NCBI RefSeq assembly: GCF_932526225.1
Contig: NC_064047.1
Span: 9,785,494 to 9,849,493 of the forward strand
DNA length: 64,000 nt
Direction of reading: 5' to 3'
Source of the DNA: Nematostella vectensis
Lineage: Eukaryota > Cnidaria > Anthozoa > Actiniaria > Edwardsiidae
The first letter of the stretch is position 1. Each line of letters opens with the position of its first letter. The notes beneath the pieces were generated by a model. The model worked only from the letters and a program-made list of their open reading frames with translations. It searched no databases and was not told where the DNA came from. Positions 1-11,675 of this stretch are shown piece after piece. A program made the translations under genes and the position numbers.

Positions 1-279
1 GTATTCATGTATTTCACCTAGATTAGCTTTATGCTACTCATGGATAAAGATGTAAATATAACAAAAATGAATAACAATGAAAATCAATCAGCACAGAGAG
101 ATGTGTTTCTACCGCTTGGAGTTGTGTATTCACACGTGTTTCTCCTAGATTACTTTTACAGTATACCACAGGCGGATCATTATTATTGATCAATAATTTA
201 AATATAACAACAACGACATTCAAACCAAGCCCAAGTTCAAGCTCAAAGAGAGAAAAAATGTGTTTCTATCGGCACTTAC
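1..279 (-). other. nAChR intron 4 (partial)
   Basis: This sequence lies 3' of exon 4 on the minus strand. I see no further receptor exon: no downstream ligand-binding or Cys-loop segment in any frame. Confidence 0.6.
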
Positions 280-389
280 TTGTTGTAGAGGTATAAGTCA
301 GGAGTCCATACCATCTTGGGATCAACGTTAATGGAGCGAATCCCTCCGAATTCAGATGCATTCCACACAAGGAACGGGTTGTACCAAGA
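280..389 (-). CDS. nAChR exon 4 (loop A, 110 bp)
   Basis: Acceptor TTTTAG and donor GTAAGT enclose 36 codons plus two bases. They include WYNPFLVWNASEFGGI and the loop A motif VWTPDLYLYN. The next exon must lie left of the window edge. Confidence 0.93.
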
Positions 390-716
390 CTAAAAGAAGG
401 GATATTACTAAGACCATTATTATATAAAACATTGTTAATGATGCATGTAATGGAAATAATGATAATGGTGATGACGATTATATTGGTGATAATGATATTG
501 ATGATATGATAATAGAGACTGCCATGATTATTTTCATCTCGAGTATCATCATCTCTGCGAAGATAGTCAGTGTCATTATTGTCATTATTATCATCTAAAA
601 AAGGACGACCTCTTTGAGAGATATCATCATTTAATAATAATCAATTATCGTAGCCGTGGTGATAATGATGATAATGATATTGATGAATATGATGATGATG
701 ACATTCTGAATAGTGA

Positions 717-748
<32 letters not shown>

Positions 749-3700
749 ATGACGACATTCGCATTGATAACAAGGAAATATCTTCCATACCTGTCGGACC
801 CAGAGACCAATCTTCAGGACTTGATTTTTCTCATGCTGCGAAAAAGCCGCAAGATATGATACAGGAATTATCTTCATGATCCCCACCATCACCATCATCA
901 GCAACATCTGATCAGAAAACATTTGAAAGTGCCCCCAGCGCCTCACCCTCTGCTACTGCCCCGACACACACACACCAAGGCCTTCCAAGCCACCAAGGCC
1001 ACACACACCCCAAGGCCTTCCAAGCCACCAAGGCCACACACACACCAAGGCCTTCCAAGCCACCAAGGCCACACACACACCAAGGCCTTCCAAGCCACCA
1101 AGGCCACACACACACCAAGGCCTTCCAAGCCACCGAGGCCACACACAGACCAAGGCCTTCCAAGCCACCAAGGCCACACACACACCAAGGCCTTCCAAGC
1201 CACCAAGGCCACACACACACCAAGGCCTTCCAAGCCACCAAGGCCACACACACACCAAGGCCTTCCAAGCCACCAAGGCCACACACACACCAAGGCCTTC
1301 CAAGCCACCAAGGCCACACACACACCAAGGCCTTCCAAGCCACCAAGGCCACACACACAGCAAGGCCTTCCAAGCCACCGAGGCCACACACACACCAAGG
1401 CCTTCCAAGCCACCAAGGCCACACACACACCAAGGCCTTCCAAGCCACCAAGGCCACACACACACCAAGGCCTTCCAAGCCACCAAGGCCACACACACCC
1501 CAAGGCCTTCCAAGCCACCAAGGCCACACACAAGCCAAGGCCTTCCAAGCCACCAAGGCCACACACACCAAGGCCTACCAAGCCACCAAGGCCACACACA
1601 CACCAAGGCCTCCAAGCCACCGAGGCCACACACACACCAAGGCCTTCCAAGCCACCAAGGCCACACACACACCAAGGCCTTCCAAGCCACCAAGGCCACA
1701 CACACACCAAGGCCACACACACACACCAAGGCCTTCCAAGCCACCAAGGCCACACACACACCAAGGCCTTCCAAGCCACCAAGGCCACACAAACACCAAG
1801 GCCTTCCAAGCCACCAAGGCCACACACACACCAAGGCCTTCCAAGCCACCAAGGCCACACACACACCAAGGCCTTCCAAGCCACCAAGGCCACACACACA
1901 CCAAGGCTTTCCAAGCCACCAAGGCCACACACACACCAAGGCCTTCCAAGCCACCAAGGCCACACACACACCAAGGCCTTCCAAGCCACCAAGGCCACAC
2001 ACACACCAAGGCCTTCCAAGCCACCAAGGCCACACACACACCAAGGCCTTCCATGCCACCAAGGCCACACACACACCAAGGCCTTCCAAGCCACCAAGGC
2101 CACACACACACCAAGGCCTTCCAAGCCACCAAGGCCACACACACACCAAGGCCTTCCACGCCACCAAGGCCACACACACACCAAGGCCTTCCAAGCCCTT
2201 GATTATTTGCCTTTGAGACTATTTTGGACGGACCATTAGAAAAGTGAAGAGGGGTTGGGAGGGTGAGGAACAAAAAAATGAAAAGCCTGGAAAAACATAC
2301 ATGCAGCCCAAACCAGACAGAAAATGCATACAGTGATTGAAACAAATTGATGCACGCCATGGAGACAAGAAAAAAAAACATGACACGCCTTCACTTTTCT
2401 AATGGTCCGTCTCTAAATGAAACCAGGTACGTACCACGTCGAAGATCTGGTGTAGAGAGATGCCAAACTTGACGGTTATATTATGCGTTTTACTGATGAC
2501 TGGCCTCAGCTGCGGCTTGTAATTCCTAAACAGATGCTCCATCAGATGCTCTTCGTCGCGGTCTACCTGTGGTATCAGCGTACTGAAACCTGCGTCACAG
2601 AAGAGCTTATAAACAAAACGTAGTTGTTATATGCAGATGTGCCAGACAGTCGGGAGAGGTCATGGATTGATGCACTTATGTACTGTACCCTTTTCTTTGA
2701 TATCATTATGAAACTGTAAAAAAGTAATAACAATAAATAAATAAAAGAAAAAAAGGGTGTGGAGAGGCCAATCACGCCGCTATTTTATGCTCCCGCTCAA
2801 TGGCGACTCACACAAAGCATCCATTTCCATCGGCTAACTCAAGCGAGTAACCAAGGTATTTTCAATCAAATATCGTCAATAAAATATCAGCCTTCATTCG
2901 TAAGATTGTTGATTTGAAGAATCCTTGCTTATAAACCGTTGTATTTTCAATAAAACAATAACAAGGAGTGGTTGATCGGCATTACAAACTGTTGGTAGCA
3001 AAATACTCCCCTCTCTTCCTGTGTCTGTTGCTAAGATAATGTATGCTATAATTAATAATTATCAAATCCTTCTGTAAGAATTTTTATTTCTGTCCGTTAA
3101 GGCTGCTGGGTTTTTTTTTCAGATTTTTTTTAATGTTTATATTTTTGTTCGATCCTTTCCCCCCTTCAATTTGGTTCGTCCTTAAGCACAGCTACTCCTC
3201 GTAGAAAAAAATAATAAATCATCACTTATCGTTATGATGCGATGATATTTAGTCCTTACTCGAGATAAAGCCAAAGGTCACGTGTTTGAATGACAGTATA
3301 AATGGGATATTAAGCATAACTACTCCTCGATAAGACAAATAATGAATCATGCACTTATTTTGCTTTGATAATGTGTGATTTGTTTAAAGTTATTGCTTTT
3401 CGTACGTGCAAATAAATATGAAAGGTACTACAGTTAGACTACCTATTTTTTTCCCATTCACAGTATATGCCATGAAAGGTTTTTAAGCTTGTTGTATATT
3501 TAAAATAAGGATTTTTTTTATAAAAAAAAATAAAATTATAAAGATTTTCTATAAAAAAAATATAATTTTGAATATACTACAAGGGATAAGGCCAATTTCA
3601 ACGAGTATTTCAACAAAACAAAGTTATGGTTAATTGTTTGCCATTCTAGCAACATGCGTTGTAGTAATTATTTGGAAAGATCGAGAATTCATAGCCAATT

Positions 3701-4218
3701 CATCATTGTACGACAAACAAAAAAAAAATACTATTTTAATTTGCAAAACAAGAATTTCAGCTGTTAAATGTTACCACTTTTTATAGACGACAAGAGTTCG
3801 CTTACGCAACCAAAAGTAGAACAGCAATGTGATTTACAGGAAAAAGAATCTCACATGACCTTCAAAAACGTATAGTGTTATCCAGTTAATAAAGTCACAT
3901 TTGCATCACAAAAATTGCCCTTATTATCTGAGTTTCTATTATCATGTAGTTAGAGATACATAGAATATATGGAGCTATTTTCCATTATTATTTTACAAAA
4001 ATCTGCCCTTAATAATTTAGAGCAGGGCTCCGCATTATTTTCTATGTATCAATAGAACACCAATACAGATATTTGTCTTTCTTTGTGGAAAGGAAAAGGA
4101 AAGGAAAAGCAAATTTTCATTTCACTGCTATTTACACACTAATTAAACACTAAGATAATTACTTACCTTCGATTAAATTTAAAAGAGAAAACATCAGGAG
4201 CACCCGAAGTGGCCACAT
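280..4218 (-). CDS. nicotinic acetylcholine receptor subunit, N-terminal part (4 exons, 3' end outside window)
   Basis: Cys-loop ligand-gated ion channel subunit at the plasma membrane. Exons in coding order: 4167-4218, 2435-2589, 791-835 and 280-389, all with GT-AG borders and matching phases (120 codons plus 2 bases). The protein opens with a signal peptide. It then shows the extracellular ligand-binding domain: the helix/RP segment HLFRNYKPQLRPV, the DVHEKNQVL stretch, the loop D region LWVRQSW and the loop A motif WTPDLYLYN. N-glycosylation sequons occur at HNIT and WNAS. The 45 bp and 110 bp exons match the sizes of exons 3 and 4 of vertebrate receptor genes (established knowledge). The Cys-loop, the vicinal cysteines that define alpha subunits and the four membrane helices are not in the window, so the subunit type and the choice of acetylcholine as ligand remain inference. 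Confidence 0.9.
420..770. repeat. GAT/ATT-rich microsatellite tract
   Basis: Irregular GAT, GATAAT and GGT triplets within receptor intron 3, densest at 683-752. The tract makes an artificial poly-His reading frame on the minus strand. Confidence 0.8.
791..835 (-). CDS. nAChR exon 3 (loop D, 45 bp)
   Basis: Exactly 15 codons, HEKNQVLKIGLWVRQ, bounded by TTTCGCAG and GTATGG. It contains the Trp of loop D. The 45 bp length equals exon 3 of vertebrate nicotinic receptors. Confidence 0.92.
963..2199. repeat. 35 bp minisatellite, about 35 copies
   Basis: Head-to-tail units of about 35 bp made of an AAGGCCTTCCAAGCCACC core and an (AC)n spacer fill most of receptor intron 2. Copies are nearly identical, with a few substitutions, one unit shortened near 1570-1610 and one partial unit near 1708-1725. 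The unit has no stop codon in several frames, and 35 is not a multiple of 3, so long artificial ORFs run through it on both strands. Confidence 0.97.
2435..2589 (-). CDS. nAChR exon 2 (N-terminal helix and first strands)
   Basis: An acceptor ACGCAG lies just above 2589 and a donor GTACGT at 2434-2429. The exon reads FSTLIPQVDRDEEHLMEH, then the conserved NYKP..RPV and FGISLHQIFDV segments. A second acceptor-like ACCACAG would start the exon at 2565, but only 2589 keeps phase with exon 1. Confidence 0.88.
2767..2986 (+). mobile_element. TTAA-type MITE family, copy 1 (degenerate ends)
   Basis: Starts with GGCCAATCACGCCGC, contains CATTTTATGCTCCCGC-like and CATCCATTTCCATCGGC blocks, and ends in GGTTGATCGGCATT. 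It is clearly related to the copies at 16176, 28577, 35199, 47131 and 55401. It sits in receptor intron 1, and its terminal TTAA motifs are lost. Confidence 0.8.
4167..4218 (-). CDS. nAChR exon 1 (signal peptide)
   Basis: The ATG at 4216-4218 opens 17 codons plus one base, reading MWPLRVLLMFSLLNLIE. This is a basic residue followed by a hydrophobic core, as in a signal peptide. The donor GTAAGT follows at 4166-4161. The single leftover G joins the GT of exon 2 to give Gly, so the phase fits. Confidence 0.75.
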
Positions 4219-5285
4219 CTTTGACAAAATAAGCAGACACGCACTATGGTATCAAAGTGTCGACGTGTTCAACTTTTTACGCAGCTCTAGAATGAAACTG
4301 TGAAAATAGAAAGTAAGCAAATTGAACATTTGAAAAGAGAAGAACAAAAACATGGAGCCCATACGTTTCTTTGCGCAGGATTGCTCCGCCTTCGACATAA
4401 TAGTGGAGTTGCTAAGCTTTTAGTAAAAAGGTGATTTAATAAATCATGAACTTTGACAGTTAGTTTGGAAAAGCCACTTTGTAAAATTTAACGCTTTTAA
4501 GTATTAAAAAAAAAAGGAAAATAACGAACACAGTGTCGTAGCTATGACTAGCCAGCCATTTTTAGCTTACAAATACTTTCTTCTTTTTTAGCAAACCTTC
4601 AAAGTTTCTCGCTGACTACTGGAATAATGGTATTCTAATGAGGATAAGAATTAAGCCACTACCGTACAACATTAAAATTAATCGAGTATAAAATACTATC
4701 GACTCTTGCTTTACGGACACCTCGTTATTGTGTAGACAAAGTAAATCCTAAAAACAAAGCGAATTTGAAAAGCAAAGAAATAAATGAAAATGTAACTATT
4801 CCGAGTAATTATTGAATCTTGCTATAACGACCAATATATAGATAACTGTACTGTAAAGTTAAATATTTTACTGTCCCGGGGAAATTCTCATTATGGGGAA
4901 GAAAAATATGCCTGTGGAAAACACATTTTCTACATCCTCGAACATGAAACTGGGATATTTATTACAGTGAAAGTCAAAGGAAAGAAATCGATTAATATCT
5001 GTAAATCGGCACTTAAAGACCCCCTCGAAGAATCATAGCACGTGCAGGGAGATAAATCTTGTAAAAAAAAAAAAAAAACTTCAAGGCAACGTCCTTGCGA
5101 GAGTGCAGCGTATAATTTACCAAGCCAGTGCTTTATGTATGAATCCTTTATTGGTCCATAATAAAGGATCCTTAGAAACAGAAGATATTGTTCAGACATT
5201 ATATCTTTGTACTTCGGTCTCGTCGGATTAGATTTCTTTTCTTAAAAACGATGTGTCTATGATAGCGGAGACCAGGCGTGTCACA

Positions 5286-5308
5286 GGGGGGGGGGGGGGG
5301 GGGGGGGG
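5286..5308 (+). repeat. poly-G tract (23 G)
   Basis: An uninterrupted run of 23 G, followed by TTGCGCGCG. It is a potential G-quadruplex site and a likely assembly or sequencing weak point. Confidence 0.95.
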
Positions 5309-6270
5309 TTGCGCGCGAACCCTGCGCCGTGGCGTCTAAAAAGTGGAGTCTTCAAATACTATGCTTTTTTCATATGATACCGCCCCCCCTCAGTCAATCC
5401 TGTATACGCGCCTGGAAACCGTAGCGATTATGTTTTTCTGGCCGTTATATGATGTTTTATGTAATAAACGTGTTTATAATCATAAACATCCATTTTAGTG
5501 GTGTTGTTTCTGTATAATATGTAAACTTTGTTTGTTTTGGATCTTGATAATTATTTCCTCATTTCTCAATGTTCATACAAATGGCCTTTAAAATTACAAT
5601 AAAATATATTAAAAATTATTCGAAGCAAATTGTTGCTTGCCTTTCATGTGCTTCTTGTTTCCGTCTTGGATTCTTATTATGAACAGCCTAAGCTCATTAT
5701 TTCCATTATTCCTTTCATTCTTTCCATTTTCTCCACTTTCTTTTCATCGTAATACAGGCTAAATTCTATACAACCTAAGGGCGGTGGGATTTAAAAAATG
5801 ACTTCACGTAAATGAATGAATAAAAGCAGCACTTATCGTAAAATTGCTAGACAATCATTTAAGATAACAAGCTGGGCTATTAACATTTTCTTGTTTTCAT
5901 ATTCTTTGCCATGGTGATGCTCACAGATTTTAGACCTCTTTCACAGACTGGACTGGTTAATTCTAAAGTTTCCGACTTCTTGTGGCTGCGCCTACAAAAA
6001 GAGTCATTTTTAAAAGTTTCCAGCATCATAGCACCCTTGGAACATAAAAAGAAAAAAAAAAAAAAGATTCAAAATTATATGCGCAAGTAATAATATAGTC
6101 GGCTAGCATGCTCTTGTGGTCTTGTTACCAGAAACCAAGTTGAAAATAGCGTGTACTTTATAGAGATGGCACTATCTTTAGTATACTTCTAAAAAAGCCA
6201 GGGCTATTTGAAAGTACTTTGTTATCGGTTTGTACTTTTTTTCATGTGTGACCCCATGAAAGACACTATC

Positions 6271-6288
6271 AACCCTAACCCTAACCCA
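6271..6288 (-). repeat. short telomere-like TTAGGG run
   Basis: Two and a half CCCTAA units on the plus strand, followed by a degenerate CCCAAA. Too short to prove a telomeric origin. Confidence 0.6.
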
Positions 6289-6336
6289 AATCCTACATAA
6301 AGTACTGAAGTTGGGTTCATCCATGACGTACTGACG

Positions 6337-6430
6337 TAACCTGAGTATCAGGCCCTCCTATGTTTCTATCGCGCCGTCGAGCTCCTCACTTTCTTCGGAA
6401 AAATTAAAATTCCGCCTGATACTCAGGTTA
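6337..6430. mobile_element. 94 bp element with perfect 17 bp TIRs and 9 bp target duplication
   Basis: Left end TAACCTGAGTATCAGGC and right end GCCTGATACTCAGGTTA are exact reverse complements. The element is flanked on both sides by GTACTGACG (6328-6336 and 6431-6439). A 9 bp target duplication is typical of Mutator-like elements, so this is probably a tiny non-autonomous member. There is no room for a gene. Confidence 0.9.
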
Positions 6431-7240
6431 GTACTGACGTTGTTTTCGAACGCGCGAACGCAGCCGACCCAGTCCCCCTCCTCTCGCAGACCACATGATT
6501 CCATGTTTAAAAAGAACCAAAGGAAATTTAAAACTCCTCTGTACAACTGGAAATATAGCCCCAAGATCGCTGGGATATCGATGGGATGGGATGTAAGTTA
6601 GATGGCAACTGGTTTCTATGTGAACTCAAATGAGTAGGCGTACTACAGATTCTAAGCTTGAAGATAAGGGATCTAATTGAATAGAACACCCATTCGCAGA
6701 AAAATAAATTAGATGCAGCTCAAAACAAGTTTTGCCATTCCTTAATTATTTCTTCTAAAGAATGATTTTTGTTTAGCATATATTACGTCATTACATCTAA
6801 TAGCATCAGCGAATGAGTGAAATGGTGAAAATGAATTGTGAAAAAGAATGAAATAGAAAGTGCTCGAATATTTTTGCATCACCTGCTTTAGAAATACGTA
6901 TGGGTAAGCTACTCTAAGTGACTACTACTAAGTGACAATGGCCTTGAAGACAATTGTCTTAGTACTTTGTGGGGTCTTAGATACCCCTACTTTATAGACG
7001 CGCTTGTAGACCCCACAAATTCTTTTGATTTGTAGTACTCAAAATGTACTTACTAACATCAAAATGATAATTTTCTCTTTTTAAGAGATTAATTCGGTAT
7101 GAGGAACAAGATATATATATATATACATTTAAATTTAAAGAAAATGAAAACAATAACCCTAATTATTTATTGAATATTAAGACGATAAAAAAAAATTTCC
7201 AGCCTCACCTAGAGTATACAAATTTTGGGAATAAAGTCAT

Positions 7241-7494
7241 TTGTTCCAATAAAAACAATCATGCTAAAGTAAATATAGCGATACTGTGATATTACCCAAG
7301 ATAAGATTGCACTGTAAATAAATGCATTATTGAAATATATTGCAATTCAATTTGATGCAGCGAAGATTTGTTCCAATAAAAACAATCATGCTTAAGTAAA
7401 TATAGCGATACTGTGATATTACCCAAGATAAGATTGCACTGTAAATAAATGCATTATTGAAATATATAGCAATTCAATTTGATGCAACGAAGAA
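7241..7494. repeat. 127 bp tandem duplication
   Basis: The block starting TTGTTCCAATAAAAACAATC at 7241 is repeated at 7368 with only about three differences, so the duplication is recent. No coding content is seen. Confidence 0.92.
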
Positions 7495-9492
7495 AAACTT
7501 TAAGGGTTATCTCGTGTTATAAGGCAAGACTCTACTGCGTTCTATACATCAGGCCACAAGAACAAGAATAGAATATAATTTTTTATACCTTTCTATTTGT
7601 CTGCTATATATGTTTTTTGTTGTGATGTTTTTTGTTTTTTTTTTTCACTTCGTTCGACCACGTTCAACTACACAATGTCAAGAATTAACTACAGGTCTAA
7701 GGTGATTAAAAGACTAATGAATCTTTTATAAGTCAAATTCAACATTTCCATGTAAGACGCAGTATTTTTTTTTATCAATTTCCCATTGCATATCGGACTT
7801 TTTTCTTAATTTGGAAGAACAACAATTAACACACATTAAAAGAGCTGTAAAAATCCTAGCCTGAATTTGAGATGGTTTCTATCCTTAATACTGACATTTA
7901 ACTCTTTGATATGACTTTAGTAATTTGCTGATAACAATAAAATTCCATTAAAGGAGGACGACCTGTTTTAGTTGGTTGAGAACGGGGAACGAAAAATACG
8001 ATATATCTGCCTTTACTTTCCCAGACATTTTGCTGATGTGAAAGCCTACATGACACAATTTAAAAAAAATAAAAATAAATAATGCAAGTCTTAAAGTTCG
8101 CACTGGGAGAGCAATTGTTTCAATTTGGGAAAGACATTCGTGCGAGTAGATGAGATATCGAATCGATCTCTTATGGTCTACCCAGCATGTCGCCTTTAAA
8201 CCAAACACAACGGCGACATCAAACAGTTAGAAGCCGTCTTACTATACACAACTCACTTTATTCGTCGGTTCTATACATGTTAAGAAAAACGCCGAAAAAT
8301 TGCGTGCAAAAATATCAATCAAAACACAACACAGCAAAATAAACTGCCGAGAAACAAAATATATATTAAAAAAAACATCTTCTTCTTTCAGGGAATGTCT
8401 AGGAAAGATACAGGTCACACTGGATTTAATGGTTACCAGGATCATTAAAAGTCGCTTTTCTCAATGGGCAGTTAAGCTTGTAAGTGACTTAGCCTCCCTT
8501 GCCGGCGTTTTTAGGCTGGCATTGCTTCAGCCTCCTCCTGTCTTGTAAGCGACTTCTCTGAATAGAAACTAAAAGGATAAACGCGAGTGCGAAGTGAGAT
8601 ATAATAAAAAGAATACAATTATTGGCGAATAAAAAATATCATTCGCCGAAACGCAAAATTCCTTGCACTTGACACACAAACTGATAAATGTATTCTTATA
8701 TATCAGTTATTTTAAGTAGATAAGTAAAAAGCTTTTCCATTTCCGCGGGCATTTTCTATTGTTTTCACTCTGGGTTCGACAGGCGCCTTGCGCGGCTTTT
8801 TCACACTACCCATAATTCCTTGTAAAACAGTGTTACATCCTATGTAAAGTCCCATAACCTCGAGCCCCTACTGATATGCGTTTACAGTTCATTTTCGTCT
8901 AAATAGAGTTTAGAAAGAGTTTATTTGCTTGCTTAACGTCTGATGCAGTTTTTCTCGACACAGAGCAGAATAATTTGAGTAGTTTTGATTTTTTTTTTTT
9001 TAGTATATAGGTTGCACACTCTAAAAGCCCATGACTCATATTCCGCAGTGCATCATGGGCATCGAAGAAGCATGAGTTTAAAAGGCCCAAAAATCTCCCA
9101 AGATTTCTTTACCATCTCTCTAAGCACCCATACGAGCTTCCACTTTATTCGGCGTCCTTGAGTTCTACTGTATTCACTCTCAAATAAATAAACTATCAGG
9201 ATAAACGTCGATTAAAATCATCCTTTCATAAGTGCGCAGAGCTTTCGAAAGTGGGATATAAAATGCAAAAAATGTAAATGTTTTTGTATAACGCCAGGAA
9301 AACATCAAGCTTTCCTGGTATTAAGACTGTAAGCGCTTAACAGCTTTACAAACGACTTAATTGTACTCGTCAGTACTGCTCCATGCAGTTTACAATCTAC
9401 TGTCACTAGATGATGTCTGTTTACTGGCCAGGGTCCCTTGTACTGAGACTATTGCGGGTCTAGCAAGCTCAGAAATGGTAAAAAGCGAATGC

Positions 9493-9528
9493 AAACAAGA
9501 CATAAGAAACATTTTTTATGTCTTGTTT
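9493..9528. other. short perfect hairpin
   Basis: AAACAAGACATAA pairs with TTATGTCTTGTTT around a loop of about 10 bases. It lies just left of the TIR element at 9557 and has no known role. Confidence 0.55.
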
Positions 9529-9556
9529 TAATTGCTTCAAATAGTGGTGAGAAAAT

Positions 9557-9671
9557 CAGGGTGGTAAAGGGTATTTTTGTGAAACGAGATTTGGCCATTG
9601 TTCATACGAGAACGTGAAATCGTCCATTTTTCGTACGTGAAACGTGATCCATACCCCCCTTTACCACCCTG
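9557..9671. mobile_element. 115 bp TIR element (CAGGGTGGTAAAGGG ends)
   Basis: The ends CAGGGTGGTAAAGGG and CCCTTTACCACCCTG are inverted, and GAAAAT flanks both sides as a possible 6 bp target duplication. The interior contains a second inverted pair around ACGTGAAA and has no ORF. Confidence 0.7.
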
Positions 9672-11531
9672 GAAAATCACTAAGATGATGAAAAATAACA
9701 TTTAAACAAGTGACAAAACAGGTGGGATAAAGAAGAACTATATAAGTAACTGAAACGGATTCTAATATTAAAAAGATAATAAAATACAGTGGAACCGCGA
9801 TTGATTGTTCGGGTTGTAGCACTCCAGGGTTTCACAGAGTAAAAATATCACAATTTTTCGAAGCAGCTGAATGCACAGCTTATGTTCACATAACCAATAT
9901 AGAGCTACCTCCTCACAAACATACCCGCGAAAGCTTCAACCACTCAAATTTTACACTAAGTAACGGCAGAAAGTTTTTTTTAAATAAAATAATTGTTTCA
10001 ATTTTCAGACTCGAGGGGAAAGATGGGTTTCCAATTAATATATAAAAGGAACAAGTTCACAATTATCTGAACACCAGTTTTTGTGAATGAAAGTGACAGT
10101 TTAAAATTTTTAACGCATGCACTTTTAGTATTCGTTCAGGTTGTAATTCAAGAATATTAATCGTAAACAAAATGGAAGACGCAGAGAATGCATCCTGAAT
10201 ACTTCTCTCATCGTTTCCACAGACGACAGCATATGTGGACCTCAAGCCGGTGAAAAAAGACAGCAGTGATAATCAAACTCTTACCTACACAAACCAACAG
10301 TGATAGCGATTTCTTTCAGCCCAGCAACGCAGACTTTTTTCTCTGTTACAAATAATAATTCACTTTTGCCCATCTGCGCTCGTCATTTCTGCTTGGTTTC
10401 ACACTCGTTTGTAGGGCAAGACATTATGGCAACCTGGTAAACATTATCGCGCGATTTTTTTAGAAATGCGGTAAGATCAAACCACACATGGGCGATAGAG
10501 ATACAACCATACAGTGTACCACAGTAATAGCAGTTTTTTACAAATGCATTAATTCATATACCTCTGGGAGGGGATGAGTATTGCTTTGTATCTTTGAGTA
10601 TAAAGTCTGGGGTGTACCATAGGGGGTATTCCTTGACCTCCGGGAAAATCTTCTTTTGCATAAAGCAGATTAGAGACAAAAAATAAAGTAATACTTGCTG
10701 TCTTGCACATATTACCGGATCAGCACATGCTAAATACAAACTGAAGTAATAAAATAGTAATCAATAAAGCTGGAATTACCGTCTGACGTAATAAACCACA
10801 GACAACATCATGCAGTCGGGCTTTTGAATAAAAAAAAAACATCGTTTTTCTCATTTCCCGTGTATGTCAGATACAACTGATTTAATTACGTGCTAAACTA
10901 CGAAGTGTCTATTGAAACAGTTTCTTCGTTAGTGATTCAAGATCCAACACAAGATACTCATGCACTTTATCAATGCATAGTTAGCTAGAATCAACAACGC
11001 CAACAATGCGAGAGATAATTATGTACGTACTTGGGGTGCGTGCATTTTATCCCACCTAGATTTACAAATACGGTGCCCCCCAAAATGCCATGTTTTGGTA
11101 AACGATATACAATCTTTAGCACAATATGTGTTTAAATAAAAGCGTTTTTATTCACGAACAAATAAAAAAGTATTTTCTGCATTTATTTTTTTAGACTTGG
11201 ATGATTATGGCAAATTTGGCGCGTCCGAATGATCCATTTGCACTTTAGTATTTTAACCACGTATGTATACGTGCAAACGTCCGGCTCCGCCTAAGGTCAT
11301 TCAACAAAATAAACAATTGTGGCTTAGAGCCCAAAGAGAAAGGCGACAGTTTTTTTGCTCTTATTATTAGTTTTTACTTGGCTAAGAGGCGCAAATTTAC
11401 TAGCCGAAAAGTAACATGAATAGCTAGAGAAGTCGACTCTTTACTATTCTATTACCTATATTATATAATAATGAAAAAAAAAAACTACCAAAAATAACTA
11501 CCAATGCTAGTTACCAAATATTCTAGAGCAT

Positions 11532-11675
11532 CTAATTTCTTCCTTTGTCAAAGTAGTTTAGCTCGTCATCCTCAGTTTTGTCCATCAGCATTGCAACCAG
11601 CTCAAGGTTTTGTCCAGCAAATGGCAATGTCTGGAATACTCTAAGGTGCAGGTATGAACCATTCCCAACATGCAC
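11532..11675 (-). CDS. stefin exon 3 (C-terminal)
   Basis: 47 codons plus [21 protein letters not shown] onward to [12 protein letters not shown]. The acceptor is GTTCCAG. Confidence 0.95.
   Translation of the reverse strand: MHVGNGSYLHLRVFQTLPFAGQNLELVAMLMDKTEDDELNYFDKGRN

Larger units (their letters stand above)
4219..11531. other. intergenic stretch, no confirmed gene
   Basis: Between the receptor and stefin genes I find no ORF with recognisable protein signatures. The stretch holds the repeats and small TIR elements listed separately and two weak exon-like segments (6490-6592 plus, 10285-10373 minus) described in the findings. Confidence 0.6.

Noticed and set aside
641-946. Minus-strand frame with a poly-His run
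   Set aside because: Microsatellite translation joined by chance to the 45 bp receptor exon; only 791-835 of it is coding.
923-2239. 438-codon plus-strand frame and two 413-codon minus-strand frames
   Set aside because: They are readings of the 35 bp minisatellite, open only because the unit lacks stop codons. The DNA lies in an intron of the receptor gene.
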